Position numbers and translations under genes: made by a program. This document shows, piece by piece, positions 43,019 through 51,143 of a stretch of DNA of 64,000 nt. The notes under the pieces were generated by a model, which saw nothing but the letters and a program-made list of their open reading frames with translations, did not search any database and was not told where the DNA came from. How positions within the stretch are numbered: the stretch's first letter is position 1; every line of letters starts with the position of its first letter. Origin of the DNA: an uncultured Myxococcales bacterium (GTDB lineage: Bacteria; Myxococcota_A; UBA9042; DTJE01); NCBI GenBank assembly GCA_937975765.1, contig CALJUR010000081.1:17126-81125 (forward strand). Direction: 5' to 3'.

Positions 43019-43816
43019 TCAGCGCCCGCCGCCCTCGGTACGGGACGGGTCGCGGGCCGGGATGGTGTTGAACCAGGATTGCAGGAAGGCGCGCAGCGGG
43101 TCGATCTCCTTGCCGTACAGGTAGGACGGGCCCAGCGACGGCCGCCCCTTCTCGTCCGTCAGCCCCGCCGACGGCGCCATGTCCCCGCGCAGCACCTCGC
43201 GGTTCCCCTCGTCCGGCTTGCTGCGCCACATGGCCCGGCGCGCGCGCTGTTCGGCCTGCCACTGCGACTGCAGCCGCAGCAGGTCGTCCAGGTCCGCGGG
43301 CAGCGACGGCGCCATCGCCCGCAGCAGCCGCACCGTGGCCTCGGCATCCGCGGTGGCCCGGTGGGCGGTGTCCATCGTGACGCCGAAGTGCCGCACCGCC
43401 TCCTCCAGCCGGTGCCGGTTCCCCGGCATCAGCCCGCGCGCGAACACCAGCACGTCCACGACGTGGCACTTCGGCAGTTCCAGGCCCACCCGCCGCAGTT
43501 CCGCCTGCAGCAGCGGCAGGTCGTAGCCCAGCACGTTGTACCCGACGACGACCTGCCCCTGGATGCGCTGCACGATCCCGGCGGCGAAGTGCGCGAACGT
43601 CGGTCTTCCCTTCAGGTCCGCGTCCGTCACGCCGGTCTTCTCCAGCGACGCCTCGGACAGCGGCCGCGTCGGGTCCATCATCTCGCAGAACGGGTCCGTG
43701 ACCGTGTCGCCCTGGAACGTCACCACGGCAATCTCGAAGATCCGGTCCTCGGTCACCGACAGGCCGGTCGTCTCCGTGTCCAGCCCGACCAGCGGCAGTT
43801 CCATCCACTGTGCCAC
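43019..43816 (-). CDS. DnaQ-like 3'-5' exonuclease (DEDDh family)
   Basis: 265 residues from GTG at 43816 (AGGAGG four bases upstream); an internal ATG at 43804 is the alternative. Exo I GLDTETTGLS gives the Asp-Glu pair, Exo II is GYNVLGYDLPLL and Exo III is HRATADAEATVRLL with His and Asp, so the DEDDh set is complete. It lacks other polymerase parts, so it may act as a proofreading subunit-like or repair exonuclease. The frame upstream of 43816 runs through the 12-bp tandem repeat and is not needed. Confidence 0.9.
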   Translation of the reverse strand: MAQWMELPLVGLDTETTGLSVTEDRIFEIAVVTFQGDTVTDPFCEMMDPTRPLSEASLEKTGVTDADLKGRPTFAHFAAGIVQRIQGQVVVGYNVLGYDLPLLQAELRRVGLELPKCHVVDVLVFARGLMPGNRHRLEEAVRHFGVTMDTAHRATADAEATVRLLRAMAPSLPADLDDLLRLQSQWQAEQRARRAMWRSKPDEGNREVLRGDMAPSAGLTDEKGRPSLGPSYLYGKEIDPLRAFLQSWFNTIPARDPSRTEGGGR

Positions 43817-43846
43817 GATGCCTCCTGTGCCGGCGCGCGCCCCTTC

Positions 43847-43882
43847 GACGCGCCCCTGGACGCGCCCCTGGACGCGCCCCGG
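43847..43882. repeat. 12-bp tandem repeat, three units
   Basis: Units GACGCGCCCCTG, GACGCGCCCCTG and GACGCGCCCCGG lie directly head to tail, about 30 bases before the exonuclease start. A slippage-type repeat in the leader or promoter region. Confidence 0.8.
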
Positions 43883-43901
43883 ATCCCTCGCCACCGCCTT
43901 G

Positions 43902-43930
43902 TTGACGTTCCGGCGATGACATCCTATTCT
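43902..43930 (+). promoter_or_regulatory. Orphan plus-strand promoter-like pair
   Basis: TTGACG (43902-43907), exactly 17 bases, TATTCT (43925-43930). Both neighbouring genes are on the minus strand, so this points into a 160-base gap without an open frame (see candidate RNA). Confidence 0.45.
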
Positions 43931-43936
43931 AGTTCG

Positions 43937-44088
43937 TGCCGGATCGGACGGCGCCCGCCGGATCGGTCCGGACCCCTTCAGGGTTCCTGTTCCCCCAGCC
44001 GGTGGGGGAGACCAATCCGCCCGTTTCAACGCCCGCTCTCTCCCGCCGGCTCACTCCACCCTGGGGTCCCCGGGGGTACGCAGGCGCA
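43937..44088 (+). ncRNA. Candidate small RNA region (speculative)
   Basis: Downstream of the orphan promoter, the gap up to the tryptophanase stop holds several stems, including CCCCCA-GCCG-TGGGGG (around 43993-44008). No open frame of note is present. It does not match the conserved cores of 4.5S, 6S or tmRNA that I know. Listed only as a candidate. Confidence 0.2.
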
Positions 44089-45459
44089 TCAGGCCGGCCT
44101 GAACGTGGACATGAAGTGGCGCAGCACCGGCGCCTCGTAGTCGAATTCCAGCCCGCGGATCTCGTTGCGCCGCCGGAACACCTCGACCACGACCTCGACC
44201 AGGTACTCGATGTGGCTCTGGGTGTAGACGCGCCGGGGGATCGCCAGCCGCACCAGTTCGTTCGGTGCGCCGATGAACCGGCCGTCGTCGCCCCAGCGCC
44301 CGAACATCACCGACCCGATCTCGCAGCACCGCACGCCGCCCTCGACGTACAGGGCCGCCACCAGCGCCTGGCCGGGGAAGTTCTGGGCCGGGACGTCCGG
44401 CAGGAACCGCCTGGCGTCGATGTAGATCGCGTGGCCACCCGGCGGTTCGAAGATCGGCACGCCCGCCTCGATCAGCCGTTCCCCCAGGAACGCGACGCTG
44501 CGGATCCGGTACCGCATGTAGTCCGGGTCCAGCACCTCGTCCAGGCCCTGGGCCATCGCCTCCAGGTCGCGCCCGGCCAGGCCGCCGTAAGTCGGGAAGC
44601 CCTCGGTCAGGATCAGCAGGCTGCGGCACTTCAGCGCCAGGTCGTCGTCCTGCAGCGCCAGGAAGCCGCCGATGTTGACCAGCGCGTCCTTCTTGGCGGA
44701 CATCAGCACGCCCTGGCACAGCGAGAACGCCTCCACCGCGATCTCGCGCAGCGACTTGTCCCGGTAGCCCTCCTCGCGCTGCTGCACGAACCACGCGTTC
44801 TCGGCGAAGCGGGCCGCGTCGATGTACATCGGCAGGCCGTGCCGGTCGCACACCGCCTTCACGGCCTTCAGGTTGGCCATCGACACGGGCTGTCCGCCGG
44901 TGGCGTTGTTGGTGATGGTCATCATCACGCAGGGGATGCGGGCCGGGCCGACCTTCTCGATCAGCCGTTCCAGCGCGGCCACGTCCATGTCGCCCTTGAA
45001 CGGGGCCTGGGTGACCGGGTCGGTGTTGCGCGGATCCATCAGGTCCACGGCCTCGGCGCCGCCGTGCTCGATGTTGGCCCGGGTCGTGTCGAAATGGGTG
45101 TTCGACGGGATCACCTTGCCGGGCCCGCCGATCACCGAGAAGAGGATGCGCTCGGCGGCGCGGCCCTGGTGCGTTGGGATGATATGCCTCAACCCGGTGA
45201 GGCTTTTCACCACGCTCTCGAAGCGGTGGAACGACCGGGCGCCCGCGTACGACTCGTCGCCGCGCATCATGGCTGCCCACTGCTCGGAGGACATGGCCGA
45301 GGTGCCCGAATCCGTCAGCAGGTCGATCAGCACGTCCTCCGCCGGGATCTTGAACGGGTTGTAGCCGGCCTGCTCCAGGATGGCCTGGCGCTGCTCGCGC
45401 GTGGTCATCTTGATGGGCTCGACCATCTTGATCTTGAAAGGCTCGATAATCGTTCGCAT
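44089..45459 (-). CDS. tnaA: Tryptophanase (tryptophan indole-lyase)
   Basis: 456 residues from ATG at 45459 (GGAGG upstream); the longer open frame has no start signal. The PLP lysine is in MSAKKDALV (Lys257). Overall the sequence has mixed likeness to tryptophanase and tyrosine phenol-lyase (YAGARSFHRFE, LVNIGGFL). At the positions that separate the two, it has Asp124 in THFDTTR (Thr in tyrosine phenol-lyase) and Ile381 in CEIGS (Arg381 in tyrosine phenol-lyase), which favours tryptophan as substrate. It would split tryptophan to indole, pyruvate and ammonia. It is divergent from the Crp/Fnr regulator across 205 bases. Confidence 0.85.
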   Translation of the reverse strand: MRTIIEPFKIKMVEPIKMTTREQRQAILEQAGYNPFKIPAEDVLIDLLTDSGTSAMSSEQWAAMMRGDESYAGARSFHRFESVVKSLTGLRHIIPTHQGRAAERILFSVIGGPGKVIPSNTHFDTTRANIEHGGAEAVDLMDPRNTDPVTQAPFKGDMDVAALERLIEKVGPARIPCVMMTITNNATGGQPVSMANLKAVKAVCDRHGLPMYIDAARFAENAWFVQQREEGYRDKSLREIAVEAFSLCQGVLMSAKKDALVNIGGFLALQDDDLALKCRSLLILTEGFPTYGGLAGRDLEAMAQGLDEVLDPDYMRYRIRSVAFLGERLIEAGVPIFEPPGGHAIYIDARRFLPDVPAQNFPGQALVAALYVEGGVRCCEIGSVMFGRWGDDGRFIGAPNELVRLAIPRRVYTQSHIEYLVEVVVEVFRRRNEIRGLEFDYEAPVLRHFMSTFRPA

Positions 45460-45499
45460 GCCGCCTCCACTGGGAACGGGTCGTCGATCCAACGTGCGG

Positions 45500-45528
45500 A
45501 CTCTATCGCCCCGGCCGCCGCCTGACAA
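45500..45528 (-). promoter_or_regulatory. Promoter of tryptophanase gene
   Basis: On the minus strand TTGTCA (45528-45523), 17 bases, TAGAGT (45505-45500), about 41 bases before the ATG. No tnaC-like leader peptide is evident in the short leader. Confidence 0.45.
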
Positions 45529-45604
45529 CACCTCGTTGCACGGCCCCGGGGCTTCCTTCCGAAGCGCCTGGCGGCCGGGTTCTCCGGGAATCTTGCTGCA
45601 CTGC

Positions 45605-45620
45605 GTCAATCTGGCATGAC
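45605..45620. promoter_or_regulatory. GTCA-N8-TGAC inverted repeat before the Crp/Fnr gene
   Basis: A 16-base inverted repeat in the tnaA/regulator gap, 45 bases before the regulator ATG. It could be a site for the regulator itself, but it is short and does not match CRP or FNR consensus. Confidence 0.25.
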
Positions 45621-45664
45621 CGTTGCTTCGGATCCGGGCAGGTGGCTCCTTGCATGGAGTATCG

Positions 45665-46354
45665 ATGAACACCAGCCAGCGATTCCATCGTGTGCCTCTC
45701 TTCGAAGGCTTGACGGACGCGCAGTTGCTGCACCTGGAGGACGTCGGGACCGAGGTCGCCTTCACCCGCGGCGAGGACCTGTTCCGCCAGGGCGATCCGG
45801 CCGACGCGCTGCACGTGGTGCTGCGCGGCCGCGTCAAGCAGGTGCGCCACGCGACGTCGGGCTCGTCCACGATCCTGGACGTGCTGTCGGTGGGCGACGA
45901 CCTCGACATCGCCAGCGTGGTCGACGGCCGGCTGCACTCGACCTCCGCCCGCGCGCTGTCCGACGGCACGACCTGGCGGCTGCCGACCGTGGCATTCCGT
46001 CGCCTGCTGGGCGAGTGGCCGCAACTGGCCGGCAACCTGCTGCGCCTGCTGGCCGTCCGGCAGCGGGAACTGGTCGAGGACCTGTCCGCCCTGGCCGTGC
46101 TGAACGTGGAAGGCCGGCTGTGCCGCACGATGGCGGACCTGTGCCGCCGGTACGGGATCCTGGGCGACTGCCGCGGCGTGATCCTGGACCTGGCGCTGAC
46201 GCGGCAGGACCTGGCGGACCTGACCGGCACCACGCTGGAGACCGCGATCCGGGCGCTGAACCGGCTGCGGGGCCACGGCCTGGTCACCTGGGAGGGCCGC
46301 CGCTTCTTCGTGCCGGACATGAAGGCGCTGGAAGGGGTCATCGCCGCCGCTTGA
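45665..46354 (+). CDS. Crp/Fnr family transcriptional regulator
   Basis: 229 residues from ATG at 45665. N-terminal cyclic-nucleotide-binding-type barrel (VPLFEGLTDAQLLHLEDVG, LFRQGDPADALHVVLRGRVKQV) and C-terminal winged helix (LTRQDLADLTGTTLETAIRALNRLRGHGLV). The N-terminal Cys set of Fnr is missing, so it is not an iron-sulfur oxygen sensor; heme (as in Dnr/CooA) or a small ligand is possible. Placed between tryptophanase and the glycyl radical enzyme, it probably regulates one or both. Confidence 0.9.
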   Translation: MNTSQRFHRVPLFEGLTDAQLLHLEDVGTEVAFTRGEDLFRQGDPADALHVVLRGRVKQVRHATSGSSTILDVLSVGDDLDIASVVDGRLHSTSARALSDGTTWRLPTVAFRRLLGEWPQLAGNLLRLLAVRQRELVEDLSALAVLNVEGRLCRTMADLCRRYGILGDCRGVILDLALTRQDLADLTGTTLETAIRALNRLRGHGLVTWEGRRFFVPDMKALEGVIAAA

Positions 46355-46559
46355 GGGCGTACGCCGCCATCGCCCGGCCCGGACCCGGCACCGCATTCCC
46401 GGCACCTGGCGGCGCCGTTTCCCCGCGCGACCCGCACGGCCTTCCTTGCACCCGGCCCGCCGGCCAACGCGGGGCGTTCCCACGGCTTGCGATTCCTGCA
46501 CGGCACTGGGATGATCCGATGCGTATGCCACAGCCCGGTCCCCGGCACGAGGTGAGGCC

Positions 46560-49079
46560 ATGATCGCGCCCGAACCCTCCCGACCGCACGTCCCGATCAA
46601 GCAGCCGCACGGCCTGTCCGTGCGCGCGAGGTGGCTGCGAGACTACTTCTTCGAGGGCGTGAAGCGGCCCTGGCGGAACGAGTTCCAGTGCTTCACGACG
46701 GGCACGCCGTGGGACGTGGTCTACGACGAACTGACGTACTACATCGTCCCGGAGACCTACGCGTTCTTCCAGCCGTTCCGGTCGTCGGCGCTGCAGGCGG
46801 CGAGGCCGGTGCCGGTGCCGGCGGACTTCTGGCTGTGGAGCCTGCCCGAGCGACGTGCCTGGTTCACCCGCGAGGTCCTGGTGGAGCACCTGCCGCACGA
46901 GGTCCTGCCGGGCGACCTGGTCGCGGGGGCGCGGTTCAACGTGCTGGCGTCCCGCTGCTGGACCCGCAGCGAGGTGCGGCGCCGGGACCGGCACGTGATG
47001 GGTCCGCACGGGACGCGGGCGGCGGTGAAGGAGTTCCACGACCGGGGGTACGGCAACGCGGGGGCCACCAGCGGGCACCTGATCGCGGACTACGCACGGG
47101 TGGTGCGGGAGGGATTCAAGGGGATCGACGAGGACCTGCGGGCGCGGCTGGAGGCGATGCCGGCGCACGAGCGGCTGGGCCGGAAGGGCGCGCAGTTGCG
47201 GGCGATGCGGACGGCCTGCACGATGCCCCGGGAACTGGCCAAGCGGTACGCCACGGCATGCCGGGAGGCGGCCCGACGGGAGACGGACCCCGAACGGCAG
47301 GACGAGCTGCAGCGCATGGCGACGAACCTGGACCGGGTGCCGTGGGAGCCGGCGACGAACTTCTGGGAGGCCCTCCAGGCGGTCTGGATGGCCCACATGC
47401 TGGTGATGAGCGACGAGAACTACCCGGGGGCGGGGGTGTCGTTCGGGCGGATGGACCAGTACCTGTGGCCGTACTGGCAGCAGTCGATCGCGAACGGCAT
47501 GGCGCGCGAGTTCGGCAAGGAACTGCTGCGGTGCTTCTGGGTGCACTGCAACACGGTCTACGACGCCATGATCCAGGTGGGCGGGAACCAGGGCATCACG
47601 GCGGGGTTCGGCCAGTTGATCACGCTGTCGGGGATGGGCGCGGACGGCACGGACGCGACGAACGACCTGACCTGGGCGTTCCTGGAGGTCATCGACGAGA
47701 TGACCCCGATCCTCGAGCCCAAGCCGAACGTGCGGCTGCACCGGGGGTCGCCGCAGGCGCTGCTGGACCGCGTGGTGGACATGGTGGCGGACAGCCAGGG
47801 CGCGCCGTTCCTGCTGAACTTCGACGAGCGGTCGATGGCGGGGATGATGCGGGAGGCGGAGCGCGCGGGCGTGCAGGACCTCATCCACGCGGGCAACGTG
47901 TGGGACTACGCCTCGGTGGGGTGCCTGGAGAACACGATGGTCGGCAACGACCGGTCGGGCACCGTGGACGTGAACCTGAACCTGCTGAAGGCGGTGGAAC
48001 TGGCGCTGACGGGCGGCTGGGACCTGGGCGTGGCGGCGGACGCCATCACGGGGACGCCGTACCCGAGGCGGCGGGAAGGCCCGGACACGGGCGACGCGAC
48101 GCGGTTCGCGACGTTCGAGCAGTTCTTCGAGGCGTACGCGCGGCAGACGCGCTACCTGGTGCGGCGCGCGGCGGACCTGTACGAGCGCAGCGAGGCGATC
48201 CGGGCGGAGTTCTGCCCGACGCCGTACGTGTCGTGCCTGGTGAGGGGGTGCGCCGAGAAGGGCCTGGACGTCACGCAGGGCGGGGCCGAGCTGTCGTTCG
48301 TGACGGTGGAAGGCGTCACGTTCGCGACGACGGTGGACTCGCTGCTGGCGGTGAAGGACCTGGTGTTCGACGCGAAGAAGTGCGGGATGGCCGAACTGGT
48401 GCAGGCGCTGCGCGACAACTGGGAGGGGCACGAGCGGCTGCAGGCGTGGGCCAGGAACCGGTCGCCGAAGTACGGCCGGGACGACGACGAGGCCGACGCG
48501 ATGGCGCGGCGGGTGATGGACCTGTGGACCGACGAGGTGTGGCGGCACCGGACCCGGAGCACTGGGCGGCGGTTCCGGCCCGGGATGCTGTCGTGGAACT
48601 ACTGGGCGGGCGACGGCTTCGTGATGGCGGCCAGCCCGGACGGGAGGCCGAAGGGGCGGTTCCTGTCGAACGCGATCTGCCCGGTGGACGGGGCGGACAC
48701 GCGCGGGCCGACGGCGAACGCGAACTCGGTGGGCAAGGCGCTGGGCGGGCGGGCCGAGGACGGGAAGGGCGACTGGGGCGAGTGGCGGAACTCGCTGCCG
48801 AACGGGGCCAGCCACACGATCACGTTCAACCCAACGCTGCTGCACGACCCGGAGCACAAGGCGAAGTTCCGGGCGTTCCTGCAGGGCTACATCGAGAACG
48901 GCGGCACGGCGCTGCAGATCAACGTGCTGGACCCCGAGGTGCTGCGCGAGGCCCAGCGGCACCCGGCCGACTACCGGCACCTGCTGGTGCGCGTGACGGG
49001 GTACAACGCGTACTTCACGTCCGTGGGGCGCGAATTGCAGGACGAGATCATCGCCCGGGAGAGCCACCGGGGGATCTAG
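46560..49079 (+). CDS. Glycyl radical enzyme, class not assigned
   Basis: 839 residues. The thiyl Cys is Cys455 in SVGCLENTM with Glu457 two residues on, as in dehydratase, decarboxylase and C-N/C-S lyase members (pyruvate formate-lyase has two adjacent Cys instead). The radical site is Gly814 in RVTGYNAYF, 26 residues before the end. Other family marks are SDENYPGAGVSFGRMDQYLW and PFLLNFDERSM. The motif GCLENTMVGNDRSGTVD is not one I can tie to CutC, glycerol or propanediol dehydratase or to 4-hydroxyphenylacetate decarboxylase. It needs the activase encoded next and is oxygen-sensitive, so it implies anaerobic growth. No microcompartment genes are nearby. Confidence 0.93.
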   Translation: MIAPEPSRPHVPIKQPHGLSVRARWLRDYFFEGVKRPWRNEFQCFTTGTPWDVVYDELTYYIVPETYAFFQPFRSSALQAARPVPVPADFWLWSLPERRAWFTREVLVEHLPHEVLPGDLVAGARFNVLASRCWTRSEVRRRDRHVMGPHGTRAAVKEFHDRGYGNAGATSGHLIADYARVVREGFKGIDEDLRARLEAMPAHERLGRKGAQLRAMRTACTMPRELAKRYATACREAARRETDPERQDELQRMATNLDRVPWEPATNFWEALQAVWMAHMLVMSDENYPGAGVSFGRMDQYLWPYWQQSIANGMAREFGKELLRCFWVHCNTVYDAMIQVGGNQGITAGFGQLITLSGMGADGTDATNDLTWAFLEVIDEMTPILEPKPNVRLHRGSPQALLDRVVDMVADSQGAPFLLNFDERSMAGMMREAERAGVQDLIHAGNVWDYASVGCLENTMVGNDRSGTVDVNLNLLKAVELALTGGWDLGVAADAITGTPYPRRREGPDTGDATRFATFEQFFEAYARQTRYLVRRAADLYERSEAIRAEFCPTPYVSCLVRGCAEKGLDVTQGGAELSFVTVEGVTFATTVDSLLAVKDLVFDAKKCGMAELVQALRDNWEGHERLQAWARNRSPKYGRDDDEADAMARRVMDLWTDEVWRHRTRSTGRRFRPGMLSWNYWAGDGFVMAASPDGRPKGRFLSNAICPVDGADTRGPTANANSVGKALGGRAEDGKGDWGEWRNSLPNGASHTITFNPTLLHDPEHKAKFRAFLQGYIENGGTALQINVLDPEVLREAQRHPADYRHLLVRVTGYNAYFTSVGRELQDEIIARESHRGI

Positions 49080-49113
49080 GGGGCGGGGCGGGCGCGGAAG
49101 GGGGACGAAGGAC

Positions 49114-50046
49114 GTGACGGGACGCGTGCTGAACCTCCAGCGGATGTCGACGGAGGACGGGCCGGGCATCCGCACGACCGTGTTCCTGAAGGGCTGCCCG
49201 CTGCGCTGCACGTGGTGCCACAACCCGGAGAGCCTGTCGCACCGCCCCGAGGTGGTGGTGCACCCCGAGCGCTGCCTGTCGTGCGGGGCGTGCCTCGATG
49301 TGTGCCCGCACGGCTGCGACCCGGCGGCGTGCGAGGCCTGCGGGCGGTGCGTCCGGGAATGCCCGGCCGCGGCGCGGGAACTCCTGGGGACCGACCGGGA
49401 GGTCGGGGACCTGCTGTGCGAGGTGGGCAAGGACCGGGCCTACTTCCAGGCATCGGGCGGCGGGGTGACGCTGTCGGGCGGCGAACCCACGATGCAGGCC
49501 CCGTTCGCCGAGGCATTCCTGCGCGGATGCGCCGAGGCCGGCCTGGACGCGGCTCTGGACACCTGCGGCGCATGCGCGAAGGACGTGCTGCTGGGTCTGG
49601 CCGGACAGGCCCGGTTGGTGCTGTTCGACGTGAAGGAGATCGACCCCGATCGGCACCGGAGGTTCACGGGCCAGGACAACGGGCGGATCCTGTCGAACCT
49701 GCAGGCGCTGGTGCGGTGGATGGACGCGCGGGAGGACCCGCCCGGGCTGTGGATCCGGACACCCCTGGTGCCGGGGGCGACGGCGACCGACGAGAACGTG
49801 CTGGGTATCGGCCGGTTCCTGGCCGCGCACGTGGGGGCGCGGCTGGGACGCTGGGAGATGTGCGCCTTCAACAACCTGTGCCGCGAGCAGTACCGTCGGC
49901 TGGGGCGCGCGTGGGACTTCGCGCACGAACCGCTGATGCGGCGGGACGAACTGGACCACCTGCTGGCGCTGGCCCGGACGACGGGTGTGTCCCCGGAGGC
50001 GGTCCGGGTCACGGGGGCGGCGCGGGTCGAGAACGGGGCGGCGTGA
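49114..50046 (+). CDS. Glycyl radical enzyme activating enzyme (radical SAM)
   Basis: 310 residues from GTG at 49114. Radical SAM cluster Cys28, Cys32, Cys35 in KGCPLRCTWCHNPES. An inserted ferredoxin-like part has two clusters, Cys54/57/60/64 and Cys73/76/79/83, as in activases of dehydratase and decarboxylase types (PFL activase lacks it). GGGVTLSGGEPTMQ is the SAM-binding GGE region. It should use SAM and an electron to place the radical on Gly814 of the enzyme encoded 34 bases upstream. Confidence 0.95.
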   Translation: MTGRVLNLQRMSTEDGPGIRTTVFLKGCPLRCTWCHNPESLSHRPEVVVHPERCLSCGACLDVCPHGCDPAACEACGRCVRECPAAARELLGTDREVGDLLCEVGKDRAYFQASGGGVTLSGGEPTMQAPFAEAFLRGCAEAGLDAALDTCGACAKDVLLGLAGQARLVLFDVKEIDPDRHRRFTGQDNGRILSNLQALVRWMDAREDPPGLWIRTPLVPGATATDENVLGIGRFLAAHVGARLGRWEMCAFNNLCREQYRRLGRAWDFAHEPLMRRDELDHLLALARTTGVSPEAVRVTGAARVENGAA

Positions 50047-50089
50047 GGCGGGGCGCGGGGCGGCACGATGCCCCGCCAGGGAGGCGAGA

Positions 50090-50941
50090 ATGAACGGCCC
50101 GGCACGGCTGGACGACCCGGCGATCCAGGCCTTCGCAGCGGACTCGAAACTGGGCATCCTGGCGACGAAGGACGAGGGCGGCCTGCCCCACCTGACGCTG
50201 ATCACCACGCTCCAGGCGAAGGCCCCGGACCGGCTGATGTGGGGCCAGTTCTGCGAAGGGTGCAGCAAGGACAACGTGCGCCGCGACCCGCGGGTCGGGT
50301 TCCTGGTGATGACGCTGGACCGGCAGGCCTGGCGTGGCAAGGCGCGCTGGACCGACGCGGTCCGCGAGGGCGAGGACTACGAGGCCTACAACCGCAAGCC
50401 GATGTTCCGGTACAACTCGTACTTCGGGATCCACACGGTCCACCACGCGGACCTTGTGCAGGTGGGCCCGCGGGAGTCCCTGTCGGTACCGCGGATCGCG
50501 GTCGGCGCGCTGGCGTCCGCCGCGGCCCGGCCGCTGGCGAGGCTGGGGGCACGCCCGCGGGCGCTGACCGCGTGGGCGGAGGGACTGGTCAACCGGATGT
50601 CCTGCCTGAAGTTCGTCGCGTGGGTCGACCAGGACGGATACCCCGTGATCGTGCCCGCGGTGCCGGGCGCGGCGGCCGGCGGCAGGCGCGTCGTGCTGGC
50701 GGCCACGGTGCACGGCGGCGTCCTGGCCCGGATCCCGCCCGGCGCGTCCGTGGCGGTGCTGGCGCTGGACCTGAACATGGAAAGCGTGCTGGTGCGCGGT
50801 CCCTTCGATGGCTGGAAGGGCGCACCCTCGCTGGGTGCGGCCCTGGGCACGCTGACGATCGACTGGGTCTACAACTCGATGCCTCCCCGGCAGGGGCCGA
50901 TCTGGCCGCCCGTCCCGCTGCGCCCGGTCACGGAGTTCTAG
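50090..50941 (+). CDS. Pyridoxamine 5'-phosphate oxidase-fold protein
   Basis: 283 residues from ATG at 50090 (GGAGGCGAG before it). AFAADSKLGILATKDEGGLPHLTLITTL is the opening barrel of FMN- or F420-binding split barrels, and KDNVRRDPRVGFLVMTLD continues the fold. The C-terminal half is an extra domain with MSCLKFVAWVDQDGYPVIVP, which looks like a second barrel. It follows the activase by 43 bases, so it may be part of the glycyl radical operon; its reaction is unknown. Confidence 0.75.
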   Translation: MNGPARLDDPAIQAFAADSKLGILATKDEGGLPHLTLITTLQAKAPDRLMWGQFCEGCSKDNVRRDPRVGFLVMTLDRQAWRGKARWTDAVREGEDYEAYNRKPMFRYNSYFGIHTVHHADLVQVGPRESLSVPRIAVGALASAAARPLARLGARPRALTAWAEGLVNRMSCLKFVAWVDQDGYPVIVPAVPGAAAGGRRVVLAATVHGGVLARIPPGASVAVLALDLNMESVLVRGPFDGWKGAPSLGAALGTLTIDWVYNSMPPRQGPIWPPVPLRPVTEF

Positions 50942-50943
50942 GA

Positions 50944-50998
50944 GGCGGGGGACGGGGCCCCCGCCCATTCAGCCAAGCCGACCCCCCGCGGCTTGGCT
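50944..50998. terminator. Double hairpin after the PPOX-fold gene
   Basis: First hairpin: GGCGGGGG, loop ACGGGG, CCCCCGCC (50944-50965), identical to the copy at 17569-17590. Second: AGCCAAGCCG and CGGCTTGGCT (50971-50980 and 50989-50998), 10 perfect pairs. They lie directly after the stop codon and between convergent genes. Confidence 0.6.
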
Positions 50999-51098
50999 GG
51001 GCTCGCGTGCTACGGGCCTCGCCGCAGACGCTCGCCCGCCCACAACCCTCGGTCAGCGCCAGCGATCATCGCGAGTTCCGGGAGGACGGGGGATGGGA

Positions 51099-51131
51099 CC
51101 GGGGCGGCCCGGTCGGACCGGACCGCCCCGG
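51099..51131. terminator. Long G+C hairpin after the thioredoxin-like lipoprotein gene
   Basis: Two 16-base arms (51099-51114 and 51116-51131) pair with a single mismatch around a one-base centre. It stands 13 bases past the stop of the minus-strand gene. No T-tract on that strand, so termination is inferred. Confidence 0.5.
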
Positions 51132-51143
51132 GGGAGTCGGGGA

